DNA of 64,000 nt from Pseudomonas sp. NKUCC02_KPG. Lineage in GTDB: Bacteria > Pseudomonadota > Gammaproteobacteria > Pseudomonadales > Pseudomonadaceae. Below, in pieces: positions 16,798 through 27,115 of the stretch; position 1 is the first letter of the stretch; each line of letters opens with the position of its first letter. The notes below the pieces were generated by a model that was not told the DNA's origin, made no database searches, and saw nothing but the letters and a program-made list of their open reading frames with translations. Where the stretch lies: the NCBI RefSeq assembly GCF_019345465.1, contig NZ_JAHKRC010000001.1, forward strand, positions 124,001 to 188,000, in the 5' to 3' direction. The translations under genes were made by a program, and so were the position numbers.

Positions 16798-18078
16798 TCA
16801 GGCGTCGGGCGGGCCGAGCTCGACGCGAAAACGGCAGCCGTTTGGCTCCATTGTGGTGAGGGTCACGCGCCAGCCCTGGCTATCGCAGATTCGCTGCACC
16901 AGCGACAACCCCAGACCCAGCCCTTCGCCACGTTTTTCACTACCGCGCACAAAGGGTTGAAACATGGCCTGGCGTTTTTCTTCCGGGATACCAACGCCGC
17001 TGTCTTCCACCACAAACCCGCTGGGCTCCAGGGTCAACCGGATAAAGCCCTTATCGGTGTAGTGCAACGCATTGCGCAGCAAGTTGCCCATCACCGCGTG
17101 CAGGAAGGTCGCGTTATAGCGCGTATCCAGCGGATTGCCGGGTTCGTAAATCAATTCAAGGCCTTTGGCCTCGATGGGCTCTCGCCACAGGCTGATCAGG
17201 CCTTCGGCCACGGTGGTGAGCGTGACCGTGGGCGACATGCTGGCATCTTCATGTTGCGCGCGGGCCAACATCAGGAAGGTCTGCACCAGTTCACGCATTT
17301 CTTCGCACGCACGGGATATGCGCTCGACCTGTGAGCGACTGCGCTGATCCAGCGACGGGCTTTCCAGCAGAAGTTCGCAGGAGCTGGCCACTACCATCAG
17401 CGGGGTGCGCAATTCGTGGCTTACGTCACTGGTAAACAGACGTTCGCGGGTCAGGGTGTCGCGCAGGCGACCCAGGGTAGCGTCGAACGCCACGGCCAGC
17501 TCGCCCACTTCATCAGCGGCATAGTCCGGGGCCAGGGGCGGGGCCAGCCCCAGCAGTTGATCTCGATGGCGAACTTGACGCGCCAGACGCACCACCGGCG
17601 CCATTACGCGACGTGCAAGCGTCCAGCCCAGGAAGACGGCCAATGCCAGGGCCAGGACAAAACCGACCACCACCACAGCAAACAGCACGCGCTCACGCTC
17701 TTCAAAATCGCTCTGGTCTTGCAGCAGGACATAACGCCGGCCATCGACCACTTCAACCATCGCGTGATACGACAGCTGATCGCGAAATACCTCATGGAAT
17801 CCCGGGTCCAGATGGCGCAGGTCCTTGGGCAAAGCAAAATCGCCACGCCCGCCACTGAAATAAAACAGCTGACTCGGTTTAGGCCTGTGGTTCCACTCTG
17901 CGCCGTTGTCCATCAGCAACAGGCGCTGCAAATCACCGCCCAGACCGGCCGATATGAGTTTTTCTTCAACCAGATGCACGGTGGCGATAATGCCCACCGC
18001 AAATGTCCCTGCCACCAGGGCGCTCATCAAGGCAAAGGCAATGATGATCCGCCGGGAAAGGCTTTGCTTAAACTCCAT
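16798..18078 (-). CDS. colS: Sensor histidine kinase ColS
   Basis: A 426-residue membrane kinase: TM1 about 10-32, periplasmic loop about 33-130, TM2 about 131-153, HAMP, a dimerisation/phosphoacceptor helix with SHELRTPL, then N, G1 (VEDSGVGIP) and G2 (GLGLGLSL) boxes. With the ATG at 18078, the loop residues fall at H35, E38, H95, E96, H105 and an ExxE at E126-E129, the positions reported for Fe(III)/Zn sensing in P. putida ColS. This supports the start. The ATG lies 8 bases inside colR's end. ColRS protects the membrane from metal excess and phenol stress. Confidence 0.95.
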   Translation of the reverse strand: MEFKQSLSRRIIIAFALMSALVAGTFAVGIIATVHLVEEKLISAGLGGDLQRLLLMDNGAEWNHRPKPSQLFYFSGGRGDFALPKDLRHLDPGFHEVFRDQLSYHAMVEVVDGRRYVLLQDQSDFEERERVLFAVVVVGFVLALALAVFLGWTLARRVMAPVVRLARQVRHRDQLLGLAPPLAPDYAADEVGELAVAFDATLGRLRDTLTRERLFTSDVSHELRTPLMVVASSCELLLESPSLDQRSRSQVERISRACEEMRELVQTFLMLARAQHEDASMSPTVTLTTVAEGLISLWREPIEAKGLELIYEPGNPLDTRYNATFLHAVMGNLLRNALHYTDKGFIRLTLEPSGFVVEDSGVGIPEEKRQAMFQPFVRGSEKRGEGLGLGLSLVQRICDSQGWRVTLTTMEPNGCRFRVELGPPDA

Positions 18079-18751
18079 CGCGAAGCTCGGCGAGGCGGTA
18101 GCCAACACCATGCACGGTTTGCAACAGAGGCTTGTCGAAAGGCTTGTCGATCACCTGGCGCAATTGATGCACATGGCTGCGCAGGCTGTCGCTGTCTGGG
18201 CAGTCGTCGCCCCAAAGGGCCTCTTCCAGAACTTCGCGGCGCAGCACGTGAGGGCTTTTTTGCATCAATACCGCGAGCAGTTTGAGACCCACCGGGTTGA
18301 GCTTGAGCAAACGCCCTTCACGGGTCACTTCGAGGGTATCGAGGTCGTAACGCAGCTCCGCGACCTGCAACTCCCGTCGACCTCCGCCTTGGGCGCGACG
18401 CAATACCGCCTCGATCCGCGCCGCCAGTTCGGACAGGGCAAACGGCTTGAGCAGGTAGTCATCGGCACCGGACTTGAAGCCTTGCAGGCGGTCGTCCAAT
18501 TGGTCGCGGGCAGTCAGCATGATCACCGGCGTATCGCGACGAGCGTCTTCACGCAGGCGCTTGCACAGGGTATAGCCGTCGATACCCGGCAACATGATGT
18601 CGAGCACAATCAGGTCGTAGTGCTCAGTGGCCGCCAGGTGCAAACCTGACAAACCATCCTGGGCGCAGTCAACGGTATAGCCCTTGAGCCCCAGATAGTC
18701 CGCCAGGTTGGCGAGGATATCGCGGTTGTCTTCAACCAATAGAATTCGCAT
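18068..18751 (-). CDS. colR: OmpR-family response regulator ColR
   Basis: A 227-residue regulator. The receiver domain has the acidic pair ED (LLVEDN), phospho-acceptor Asp near residue 51 (LIVLDIMLPGIDG), Thr in MLTARDQ and Lys in DDYLLKPF. The C-terminal winged helix (about 125-222) ends LLQTVHGVGYRLAE. It overlaps colS by 11 bases. Known ColR targets concern LPS modification and membrane proteins; the neighbouring methyltransferase/InaA operon is of that class. It is divergent from a membrane sulfatase gene. Confidence 0.95.
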   Translation of the reverse strand: MRILLVEDNRDILANLADYLGLKGYTVDCAQDGLSGLHLAATEHYDLIVLDIMLPGIDGYTLCKRLREDARRDTPVIMLTARDQLDDRLQGFKSGADDYLLKPFALSELAARIEAVLRRAQGGGRRELQVAELRYDLDTLEVTREGRLLKLNPVGLKLLAVLMQKSPHVLRREVLEEALWGDDCPDSDSLRSHVHQLRQVIDKPFDKPLLQTVHGVGYRLAELRDGV

Positions 18752-18953
18752 GGGTATTCTCTCCGTTCACAGTTACGGCCGTCTTGGCCCGCGCAGCTTA
18801 AGGCCAAGAACCGCGCAGGGCCAGCACCGCAGGGCGCACAGACAATTTAGTTGTCGCATCTGCAAAAATGACATTTTTTTTACTATCGGTTCACAAACTC
18901 AATACAGTGGCGCCCGCACACTCCCGCACCCTCGCGTTTAAGGAAAAACAACA

Positions 18954-20903
18954 ATGCGTCTGCTGCACACTGCGCCAATGCGCTACCTCCTTCTGTTGAC
19001 TGGCTGCTGGCTGGCGACTTTTCTAATTACCCGAGGCGTTCTGCTGGTCACCCACCTGGGAGAGGCTGGTAACAACTGGCTTCCGGTGTTTGGCATTGGC
19101 TTGCTTTATGACCTCGGCTTTCTGGCCTATGCCGCCCTGCCTCTGGGCCTGTACCTGCTGTTATGCCCGCCCGGCCTGTGGCGTCGTCGAGGCCATCAGT
19201 GGTTTCTGCAAGGCCTGCTGACCGTCAGTCTGTTTGCCATACTGTTCACGGCCGTCGCCGAGTGGCTGTTTTGGGATGAGTTCGGCGTGCGCTTCAACTT
19301 TATCGCCGTGGACTATCTGGTCTATTCCGATGAAGTGCTGAACAACGTACTGGAGTCCTACCCCATTGGCATACTGCTCAGTGCCATTGCCCTGACTGCC
19401 ATTGTGTTGAGCCTTGTTCTGCGCAAACCGTTCAACGCGGCCATGAATGCTCCGCTGCCAACCGTTGGCTCTCGCATCGCTGCCTTCGCCAGTCTGTTGC
19501 TGGTAGCTGGCCTGAGCCTGCAACTGCTCGATCAGGACGGCCCACGGGGTCAGGGTGGCAATGCCTATCAGCATGAACTGGCAAGCAATGGCCCGTATCA
19601 GTTCTTCGCCGCGTTCCGTAACAACGAGCTGGATTACCAGCAGTTTTATGCCAGCTTGCCGACCGACGTGGTGGCCCAACAATTGCGCAAAGAGTTGACG
19701 GAGCCCAACGCTACGTTTGTTGGCCAGGACCCGCTGGATATCCGTCGCAATATCGACAATCCGGGCACTGCGCGTCAGCCCAACATTGTGTTGGTGACGA
19801 TCGAAAGCTTCAGCGCCAAATACCTGGGCAGCAACGGCGATGGCCGCAACCTGACGCCAAATCTGGATCAACTGCGCAAGGAAAGCCTGTACTTCAATAA
19901 CTTCTATGCCACCGGCACCCGTACCGACCGCGGCCTGGAAGCTATCACCCTGGCCATTCCGCCGACGCCGGGGCGCTCCATCGTCAAGCGCATCGGCCGT
20001 GAAAGCGGTTTTGCCAGCCTGGGCCAGCAGCTTAAAGGTGTGGGTTACGACAGCGTGTTCGTCTATGGCGGACGCGGTTACTTTGACAACATGAACGCCT
20101 TTTTCAGCGGCAACGGTTACCGCGTGGTTGACCAAAGCAGCGTGAATGAAGCCGATATCCACTTCAAGAACGCGTGGGGCATGGCCGATGAAGACCTGTA
20201 CCGCGAAACCCTGAAGCTGGCCGATACAGACTATGCGCAACAAAAACCCTTTTTGCTGCAACTGATGACCACCTCGAACCATCGCCCCTACACCTACCCG
20301 GAAGGCCGGATCGACATCAAGTCGGGTAATGGTCGCGACGGCGCAGTGAAGTACACCGACTACGCCATCGGCCAATTCCTGGACGCAGCGCGCAAAAAGC
20401 CCTGGTTCGATAACACGATCTTTGTGTTCGTGGCCGATCACACGGCAGGCAGTGCGGGCAAGGAAGACTTGCCGATCACCAACTATCAGATCCCGCTGTT
20501 TATCTATGCGCCCAAACTGATCGAAGCGCGGGAAAACGCGCAACTGGCCAGCCAGATCGATCTTGCCCCAACCTTGCTCGGCTTGCTGAACCTGGACTAC
20601 CAGTCGACTTTCTTCGGTCGCAACCTGCTCCAGGACAATCCGTTGCCACCACGGGTGGTAGTGGGCAACTACCAGCACCTGGGTTTGTTTGACGGTAAAG
20701 ACCTGGCCATTCTCAGCCCGCGTCAGGGCCTGCGTCGCCACGACGAAGCGTTGACCACCAGTGTTGAGTCCCGCGTACCGGCGACCGATCCGTTGATTGA
20801 ACGGGCGATTGCCTACTATCAGGGCGCGAGCCACGGCTATAAACAGCAATTGTTGGGCTGGAAGCCAACGCAGGGAATCCCGGAGCAGCTTTCCCAGCGG
20901 TAA
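18954..20903 (+). CDS. LTA-synthase-like membrane sulfatase
   Basis: A 649-residue inner-membrane protein: five TM segments in residues 1-185 and an extracytoplasmic sulfatase-fold domain (about 270-560). Metal and nucleophile motifs are visible: NIVLVTIESFSAKYLGS (first metal Glu), FYATGTRTDRGLEAI with the catalytic Thr, and FVFVADHTAG (Asp-His). Gram-negative relatives act on periplasmic glucans or lipid headgroups using phosphatidylglycerol or phosphatidylethanolamine donors; the substrate here is unknown. AAGGA lies upstream of the ATG at 18954. Being divergent from colR suggests ColR control, which is inference. Confidence 0.85.
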   Translation: MRLLHTAPMRYLLLLTGCWLATFLITRGVLLVTHLGEAGNNWLPVFGIGLLYDLGFLAYAALPLGLYLLLCPPGLWRRRGHQWFLQGLLTVSLFAILFTAVAEWLFWDEFGVRFNFIAVDYLVYSDEVLNNVLESYPIGILLSAIALTAIVLSLVLRKPFNAAMNAPLPTVGSRIAAFASLLLVAGLSLQLLDQDGPRGQGGNAYQHELASNGPYQFFAAFRNNELDYQQFYASLPTDVVAQQLRKELTEPNATFVGQDPLDIRRNIDNPGTARQPNIVLVTIESFSAKYLGSNGDGRNLTPNLDQLRKESLYFNNFYATGTRTDRGLEAITLAIPPTPGRSIVKRIGRESGFASLGQQLKGVGYDSVFVYGGRGYFDNMNAFFSGNGYRVVDQSSVNEADIHFKNAWGMADEDLYRETLKLADTDYAQQKPFLLQLMTTSNHRPYTYPEGRIDIKSGNGRDGAVKYTDYAIGQFLDAARKKPWFDNTIFVFVADHTAGSAGKEDLPITNYQIPLFIYAPKLIEARENAQLASQIDLAPTLLGLLNLDYQSTFFGRNLLQDNPLPPRVVVGNYQHLGLFDGKDLAILSPRQGLRRHDEALTTSVESRVPATDPLIERAIAYYQGASHGYKQQLLGWKPTQGIPEQLSQR

Positions 20904-20915
20904 ACCATCGCTTTT

Positions 20916-20991
20916 GCGGGAGCGGGCTTGGGGCGACGCGCAGTGTCAGTCAACCTGCGGCTGATGCCATCGCAGGCAAGCCAGCTCCCAC
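20916..20991. repeat. REPIN, family A (imperfect)
   Basis: GCGGGAGCGGGCTTG... on the left pairs with ...CAAGCCAGCTCCCAC on the right, 76 bases end to end, directly after the sulfatase gene. Confidence 0.75.
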
Positions 20992-21035
20992 TGGTTTGGG
21001 GGTAAACCCAAGACTGGATGCTGACAGGATCTGTC

Positions 21036-21064
21036 GTGGGAGTGGGCTTGCTCGCGATGGCGAA
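21036..21064. repeat. REP singlet, family A
   Basis: GTGGGAGTGGGCTTGCTCGC followed by GATGGCGAA is a single arm of the family A repeat, 45 bases from the REPIN just upstream. Confidence 0.65.
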
Positions 21065-21122
21065 CGACGCACAGTGTCAGACGTGTACTTTTCTCAATAC
21101 CTGCCAGATAACGACCAGCCAC

Positions 21123-21158
21123 AAAAAAGCCCCGCCTGATGACTCAGGCGGGGCTTTT
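21123..21158. terminator. Bidirectional terminator between sulfatase gene and groEL
   Basis: AAAAAAGCCCCGCCTGA-TGAC-TCAGGCGGGGCTTTT is a long perfect stem with A- and T-tails on both sides, so it can stop both converging transcripts. Confidence 0.93.
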
Positions 21159-21179
21159 GCGTAACGGGGTAAGGCTGGC

Positions 21180-22832
<1,653 letters not shown>

Positions 22833-22869
22833 TTAAATACTTTGTAGTAACGGGAAAAGGAGCGGGAGA

Positions 22870-23163
22870 TCAGCCTTCGATTACAGCGAGAATTTCGTTC
22901 TCAGCCATAACCAGCAGGTCTTCGCCGTCGACTTTCACAGTGTTGCTGCCGGAGTAAGGGCCGAACACAACCTTGTCACCCACTTTCACGGCCAGCGCAC
23001 GTACTTCACCGTTGTCCAGAACGCGGCCAGTACCGACAGCGAGGATTTCACCGCTGTTGGCTTTTTCGGCAGCAGAACCCGGCAGAACGATACCGCCAGC
23101 GGTTTTCTTTTCTTCTTCGCTGCGACGGATTACGACGCGGTCATGCAGAGGACGAAGCTTCAT
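22870..23163 (-). CDS. groES: Co-chaperonin GroES (10 kDa)
   Basis: A 97-residue lid subunit, [20 protein letters not shown] at the start and the mobile loop [11 protein letters not shown] near residues 22-32 that binds GroEL. The C-terminal part [21 protein letters not shown] is typical. AGGAG (about 23172-23176) precedes the ATG. A sigma-32-type promoter lies about 130 bases upstream, and no CIRCE element was seen. Confidence 0.99.
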   Translation of the reverse strand: MKLRPLHDRVVIRRSEEEKKTAGGIVLPGSAAEKANSGEILAVGTGRVLDNGEVRALAVKVGDKVVFGPYSGSNTVKVDGEDLLVMAENEILAVIEG

Positions 23164-23291
23164 TGTCGATCTCTCCTAATTGTGGTGTTCATCGGCCGGT
23201 GTCAATACCGGCGGGGTTTGCAAATCCGGAAATGCCGGGTGCTATTCGCTGAAGGGATGTGCTGTTGCCAGTAAAACCCTGCGGTGTCCGT

Positions 23292-23323
23292 TACATAAGG
23301 GCGCATCCACTTATTACAAGGGC
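23292..23323 (-). promoter_or_regulatory. Sigma-32-type heat-shock promoter for groESL
   Basis: On the minus strand CCCTTGTAA, 12 bases, CCCTTATGT closely follows the sigma-32 pattern (CCCTTGAA, 13-15 bases depending on alignment, CCCCATnT). It lies about 130 bases before groES. Confidence 0.65.
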
Positions 23324-23353
23324 ACGCCCATGAAATTTTTAACCTTGTGCCTG

Positions 23354-23390
23354 ACCGAAAAACAAACACGGCACCCAAGGTGCCGTGTTG
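23354..23390 (-). terminator. Terminator after fxsA
   Basis: AACACGGCACC-CAA-GGTGCCGTGTT is an 11-bp perfect stem; read on the minus strand it is followed by TTTGTTTTT. It ends the fxsA transcript 15 bases past its stop. Confidence 0.9.
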
Positions 23391-23404
23391 ATAACGCCAA
23401 AGCC

Positions 23405-23878
23405 TTATTTGTCGCGGTGCTCGAACTCGCCTTCGATCACATTCGGCTCACGCCCCAAAGGCTGCTGGGATCGAGGGCGAGCTACAGCCTCGAAGTCATC
23501 GGCAAACGCACGCTGGCGAATGGCTTGTTCTTCTGCACGCTTGCGCAGACGGTTGACCAGGAAACGACGAACCGGCGGGAACAGCAACAACAGACCGGCC
23601 GCATCGCTGATAAAGCCCGGTAGCACCAGAAGGCCGCCACCCAGGGCCAGCATCAGACCTTCAAGCATTTGCTGAGCAGGCAGCTCGCCGCGATTGAGGC
23701 TTTCGCGCGCTCTGAGCGCAGTGGCCAGACCTGCAACGCGAACCACCAGAACACCCAGCATGGAGCCGGCAATGATCAGCAGCAACGCAGGGAAAAACCC
23801 GATAGCGGTGCTGACCTTGAAAAAGACGTACAGCTCTAGCACTGGAAATAACAGAAAGAGCAATAGAAAAGCGCGCAT
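23405..23878 (-). CDS. fxsA: FxsA-family membrane protein
   Basis: A 157-residue inner-membrane protein with four hydrophobic segments, starting MRAFLLLFLLFPVLELYVFF and holding the family block ALGGGLLVLPGFISDAAGLLLLFPPVR. In E. coli, FxsA (suppressor of F exclusion) sequesters PifA and so spares phage T7; its normal role is unknown. The tail (about 115-157) is charged and cytoplasmic. I use the inner ATG at 23878 over an upstream start at 23911. As in enteric bacteria it is next to groESL. Confidence 0.88.
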   Translation of the reverse strand: MRAFLLLFLLFPVLELYVFFKVSTAIGFFPALLLIIAGSMLGVLVVRVAGLATALRARESLNRGELPAQQMLEGLMLALGGGLLVLPGFISDAAGLLLLFPPVRRFLVNRLRKRAEEQAIRQRAFADDFEAVARPRSQQPLGREPNVIEGEFEHRDK

Positions 23879-23949
23879 CAAATGATTCCTCTCCGGAAGA
23901 ATATCTTCCAACCAAACCTAGATGACGGCGCGCCTGTGAAAATTCAAGG

Positions 23950-24675
23950 TCAGGTCGTCTGTTTTTTCGGCCATTCACTAGCACGCGCCAATAAAACCAA
24001 CGCTTCGCGCACCTGTGTCGAAGTATTGCAAGGCTCGGGAAAGCCCAACCAATGCAGGCCTTCACCGATACGCAAATGCATGCCTTCGCTGTCGATACCC
24101 ACCAGCGTAGCTGGCGTTGTTAGCGGTAGACCGGTCAATTTGACGTAATGCTCGATGGCGTTGGCGTGGTCGGCGTTCATGTGCTCCACCATACGCACCT
24201 CGACCTGCCCGGCAAAGGGGTTGGCCAGCGTGACTTGATCCAGCCAGTGAATAGCCCCGAACCCCCCTATATAACGGTGCCTGACCGGGTTAAGCACCCA
24301 AAAGTCGAAATCATGGGCCGTGTCATAGCCCCTGGCCTCAGGGAAATAGCGGTAGTAGCGCTCAGCTGCGGCGGCAATCGCTGCAGCCTCGGTCAACTGC
24401 TCGGCTTCGGCCAGATACGTCAGGCGCCCAACGGCCTGGACATCTTCAGCCCCCCGCTCGCCTACCATCAGCGAGCACTTGGGGTCCTTGCGCAGGTTAT
24501 GGGTGTGCTGGGCAATACGGCTGATCAAAATCAACGGGCGCCCCTGCTCATCCAGGCAATAAGGCACCACGGAACCAAAGGGAAAACCCGGCATGGCCTT
24601 GGACTGGGTCGACAGGGCTCCGCGGTATTCCTTGAGCAGTAATTCTCGGGCATGCTTGGCAGCTTCAACGCTCAA
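23950..24675 (-). CDS. HugZ-family haem-binding protein (PNPOx split barrel + DUF2470)
   Basis: A 241-residue protein with an N-terminal split-barrel (about 10-150; [35 protein letters not shown]) and a C-terminal DUF2470 domain with [18 protein letters not shown] near 180-197. HugZ proteins bind haem and some degrade it to release iron. The start is TTG at 24675; AAGGAG sits 7 bases before it and no ATG is closer. It is divergent from an SDR gene. Haem oxygenase activity is not certain from sequence because the C-terminal loop His of Helicobacter HugZ is not obvious here. Confidence 0.82.
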   Translation of the reverse strand: MSVEAAKHARELLLKEYRGALSTQSKAMPGFPFGSVVPYCLDEQGRPLILISRIAQHTHNLRKDPKCSLMVGERGAEDVQAVGRLTYLAEAEQLTEAAAIAAAAERYYRYFPEARGYDTAHDFDFWVLNPVRHRYIGGFGAIHWLDQVTLANPFAGQVEVRMVEHMNADHANAIEHYVKLTGLPLTTPATLVGIDSEGMHLRIGEGLHWLGFPEPCNTSTQVREALVLLARASEWPKKQTT

Positions 24676-24728
24676 CTTATGACTCCTTAATAAAAAATCC
24701 GTCGATAACGGTCGAGATCAGGGCACCC

Positions 24729-25487
24729 ATGCAACTAAAAGACAAAGTAATCATTATCACTGGCGGCTGCCAAGGGCTGGGCCGTGCAATGGCTGAGTAT
24801 CTGGCTGCCAAGGGCGCGAGGCTGGCATTGGTCGACCTCAATCCGGAAAAGCTTGAATTGGCGGTCGCGGCTTGTCAGGCACACGGTGTAGAGGCCCGCG
24901 CTTACCTGTGTAACGTCGCAGATGAAGAACAGGTTACGCAAACTGTTGCCCAGATTGCAGAAGATTTTGGCGCGATCAATGGTCTTGTAAACAACGCCGG
25001 CATTTTGCGCGACGGACTGCTGCTCAAGGTCAAGGACGGGGTGATGACCAAGATGAGCCTGGCGCAATGGCAGGCGGTGATCGACGTCAACCTGACGGGC
25101 GTTTTCCTGTGCACCCGTGAGGTCGCGGCAAAAATGATCGAGCTCAACAGTCAGGGCGCGATTATCAACATTTCGTCGATCTCGCGCGCCGGTAACGTAG
25201 GCCAGACCAACTACTCGGCAGCCAAGGCCGGAGTTGCCGCAGCCACGGTGACCTGGGCCAAAGAGCTGTCACGCTACGGCATTCGGGTGGCCGGGATTGC
25301 CCCAGGCTTTATCGAAACCGAAATGACCCTGGGCATGAAACCCGAAGCCCTCGAAAAGATGACTTCCGGCATCCCGTTGAAGCGCATGGGCAAGGTTGAA
25401 GAAATCGCCCATTCCGCGGCCTACATTTTTGAGAACGACTACTACACCGGGCGGATTCTGGAGCTTGATGGCGGCTTGCGGATCTAG
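24729..25487 (+). CDS. Short-chain dehydrogenase/reductase (FabG-like)
   Basis: A 252-residue classical SDR. The cofactor loop TGGCQGLG (residues 11-18) matches TGxxxGxG, NNAG is at about 87-90, and the catalytic Ser ([10 protein letters not shown]), Tyr and Lys (YSAAKAG) are in place. The acidic [10 protein letters not shown] after beta-2 favours NAD(H). The tail LELDGGLRI is FabG-like, but fabG itself normally sits in the fab cluster, so this is a paralogue of unknown substrate. Confidence 0.87.
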   Translation: MQLKDKVIIITGGCQGLGRAMAEYLAAKGARLALVDLNPEKLELAVAACQAHGVEARAYLCNVADEEQVTQTVAQIAEDFGAINGLVNNAGILRDGLLLKVKDGVMTKMSLAQWQAVIDVNLTGVFLCTREVAAKMIELNSQGAIINISSISRAGNVGQTNYSAAKAGVAAATVTWAKELSRYGIRVAGIAPGFIETEMTLGMKPEALEKMTSGIPLKRMGKVEEIAHSAAYIFENDYYTGRILELDGGLRI

Positions 25488-25498
25488 AGCAACCTGTA

Positions 25499-25540
25499 GC
25501 CGCTGCCGAAGGAACGAAGCTGCGCTCCTTCGGCAGCGGC
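25499..25540. repeat. Strong hairpin, family B repeat
   Basis: GCCGCTGCCGAAGGA and TCCTTCGGCAGCGGC form a perfect 15-bp stem with a 12-base loop between the convergent SDR and DUF481 genes. It lacks a T-run, so it is listed as a repeat, though it may end transcription. Confidence 0.8.
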
Positions 25541-25554
25541 CACGACGTGAGCTA

Positions 25555-26568
25555 TTACCAGGTCACGCCAAATCCCATGGTGTAGCGAGTCTTGTTGAGG
25601 GAGTTATCAGAGCCGCTTGAACCACCAATCAGGTCTTTCTCGGCCTTGAGATTGAGCGATGCCCACTCGGTCACCTTGTAACGCAAGCCTATTTCGGAAT
25701 CGAGGCTGTAGTCCGACGTACTCTCCAGCGACTTGCCCAACTCACCATTGGTGAAGATCGACACTGTCTTGCCCAGCAAGTAGCGGTTGTAATCCCACTT
25801 CATGGCCAGCGAATAGAAGTTATCTTTTTTGCCGTCAGAATATTCATAGTCCGTGCGGTTGATCAGCGACCCCAGGGAGAACGCACCCAGCTCGTCATCC
25901 CAGAACTGATAGCCCGGACCAGTACCGATCGTGCGCTGGCGTGAAACGTCTTCGACCCGGTCACGGTTATAAGTCAGACGACCTTGCCAGTACCACTTTT
26001 CATCAATGAAGTGGTCAAGCGCGTATTCGGCAGTCCAGTTGTCCGTCGTGACAACATCGTTCTGAAACTCGCGGTTGTATTCGCCTTCTGCATGATGCCG
26101 CCAGGCACCGTGACGAGCAGTGGTCTTGAAGTCGATGTCGTAATCGTCGGTATCCTTGTCGGCCCGCTTGTAGTCCAGCGCCACATCGACATTGCCTTTC
26201 CAGACCAGGTCTTCAATCACTGGCTTGGGCTTGAGGATTTGCTGAATACTGGCCAGCTCTACGGTTTTCGGCGCTTCGCCATTGGCCAGGGTTACGCGGC
26301 CATCTTCGGCTGCCTGCAACGACTTGGCTTTCTCTCCGGTGTAGGCATCCTGCTTGACCAGCAGTTCCTGATCACTCTCAAGGGTTTTGACCTGTTTCCA
26401 GTCAATGGGCACGGCACCCGCGTATTCGGTCTGGATCAGCAACTTGCCACCGTCGAATACTTTGATCTTGCCGGTCAGACGGTCGCCATTTTTCAACCAC
26501 ACCGTATCGGCAAGCACGGGCGCAGTAAGACTCAGGGCAGCAAGGCATAACAGGGTTCTGGACAGCAT
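25555..26568 (-). CDS. DUF481-family outer-membrane protein with SH3-like N-terminal region
   Basis: A 337-residue exported protein: signal peptide MLSRTLLCLAALSLTAPVLA, a small beta region (ADTVWLKNGDRLTGKIKVFDGG, about 20-110) and a C-terminal beta-barrel of the YdiY/DUF481 type with alternating aromatic strands and the terminal Trp (TMGFGVTW) that guides Bam insertion. AGACCG-like purines precede the ATG at 26568; an upstream TTG at 26574 is less likely. The function of this family is unknown. Confidence 0.85.
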   Translation of the reverse strand: MLSRTLLCLAALSLTAPVLADTVWLKNGDRLTGKIKVFDGGKLLIQTEYAGAVPIDWKQVKTLESDQELLVKQDAYTGEKAKSLQAAEDGRVTLANGEAPKTVELASIQQILKPKPVIEDLVWKGNVDVALDYKRADKDTDDYDIDFKTTARHGAWRHHAEGEYNREFQNDVVTTDNWTAEYALDHFIDEKWYWQGRLTYNRDRVEDVSRQRTIGTGPGYQFWDDELGAFSLGSLINRTDYEYSDGKKDNFYSLAMKWDYNRYLLGKTVSIFTNGELGKSLESTSDYSLDSEIGLRYKVTEWASLNLKAEKDLIGGSSGSDNSLNKTRYTMGFGVTW

Positions 26569-26719
26569 AAGCAAATGCGAAACTCAGGAGTGCGAAAGAA
26601 TGCCGGCATTATCCCCATGGACACGCCCTTGAGAAAGAAAGACCGGCTCATTGTGCTGGAGTTCCTTCTATAGTTGAGTTAACAGCGCAAGCCCCCTTTC
26701 CGCCGACCAGAAGCCCGCC

Positions 26720-27073
26720 GTGAGCACACTCATCGACACCCCTCAAAGCCCCGCCGAAATTCGCCGTACAGCACTGTATTCAACCTTGATGATGGTGCCC
26801 GCAGGTTATGTGGTGTCCTACGGCCAGCTTGCCGAACTGGCTGGTCTGGGTCGAGCTGCACGGTGGGTTGGGCGAACGCTTAGCCAACTCCCTGAAGGCA
26901 CGCGCCTGCCCTGGCATCGGGTTCTTGCCGCTGGTGGCCGTATCAGTTTGCCAGCAGGTAGCCCGTCGGGTGATGAACAGCGTGCGCGTTTGCGCGCCGA
27001 GGGCCTGAGCATCATGAATAATCGCGTGGATATGCAACGTCATGGCTGGCGCCCGATAGAGCACTGCGGTTAG
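26720..27073 (+). CDS. Alkyltransferase-like protein (ATL, MGMT family)
   Basis: A 117-residue DNA-binding protein of the O6-alkylguanine transferase fold. The active-site PCHR is PWHRV here, Trp replacing the acceptor Cys, which defines ATLs: they bind and flip alkylated guanines without repair and hand them to nucleotide excision repair. The Tyr and Arg of the flipping motif (YGQLAELAGL, RAARWVGRTL) are present. It begins at GTG 26720 and is followed by ampG 42 bases later. Confidence 0.9.
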   Translation: MSTLIDTPQSPAEIRRTALYSTLMMVPAGYVVSYGQLAELAGLGRAARWVGRTLSQLPEGTRLPWHRVLAAGGRISLPAGSPSGDEQRARLRAEGLSIMNNRVDMQRHGWRPIEHCG

Positions 27074-27115
27074 AGTGCGCCCTTTGTTTCCGCAACCAGA
27101 GGCAGACTCCAGTCC

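Noticed and set aside
19161..20849. 562-codon open frame antisense to the LTA-synthase-like gene
   Set aside because: Codon-shadow frame opposite a clearly conserved membrane sulfatase; no ribosome site, no recognisable domain.
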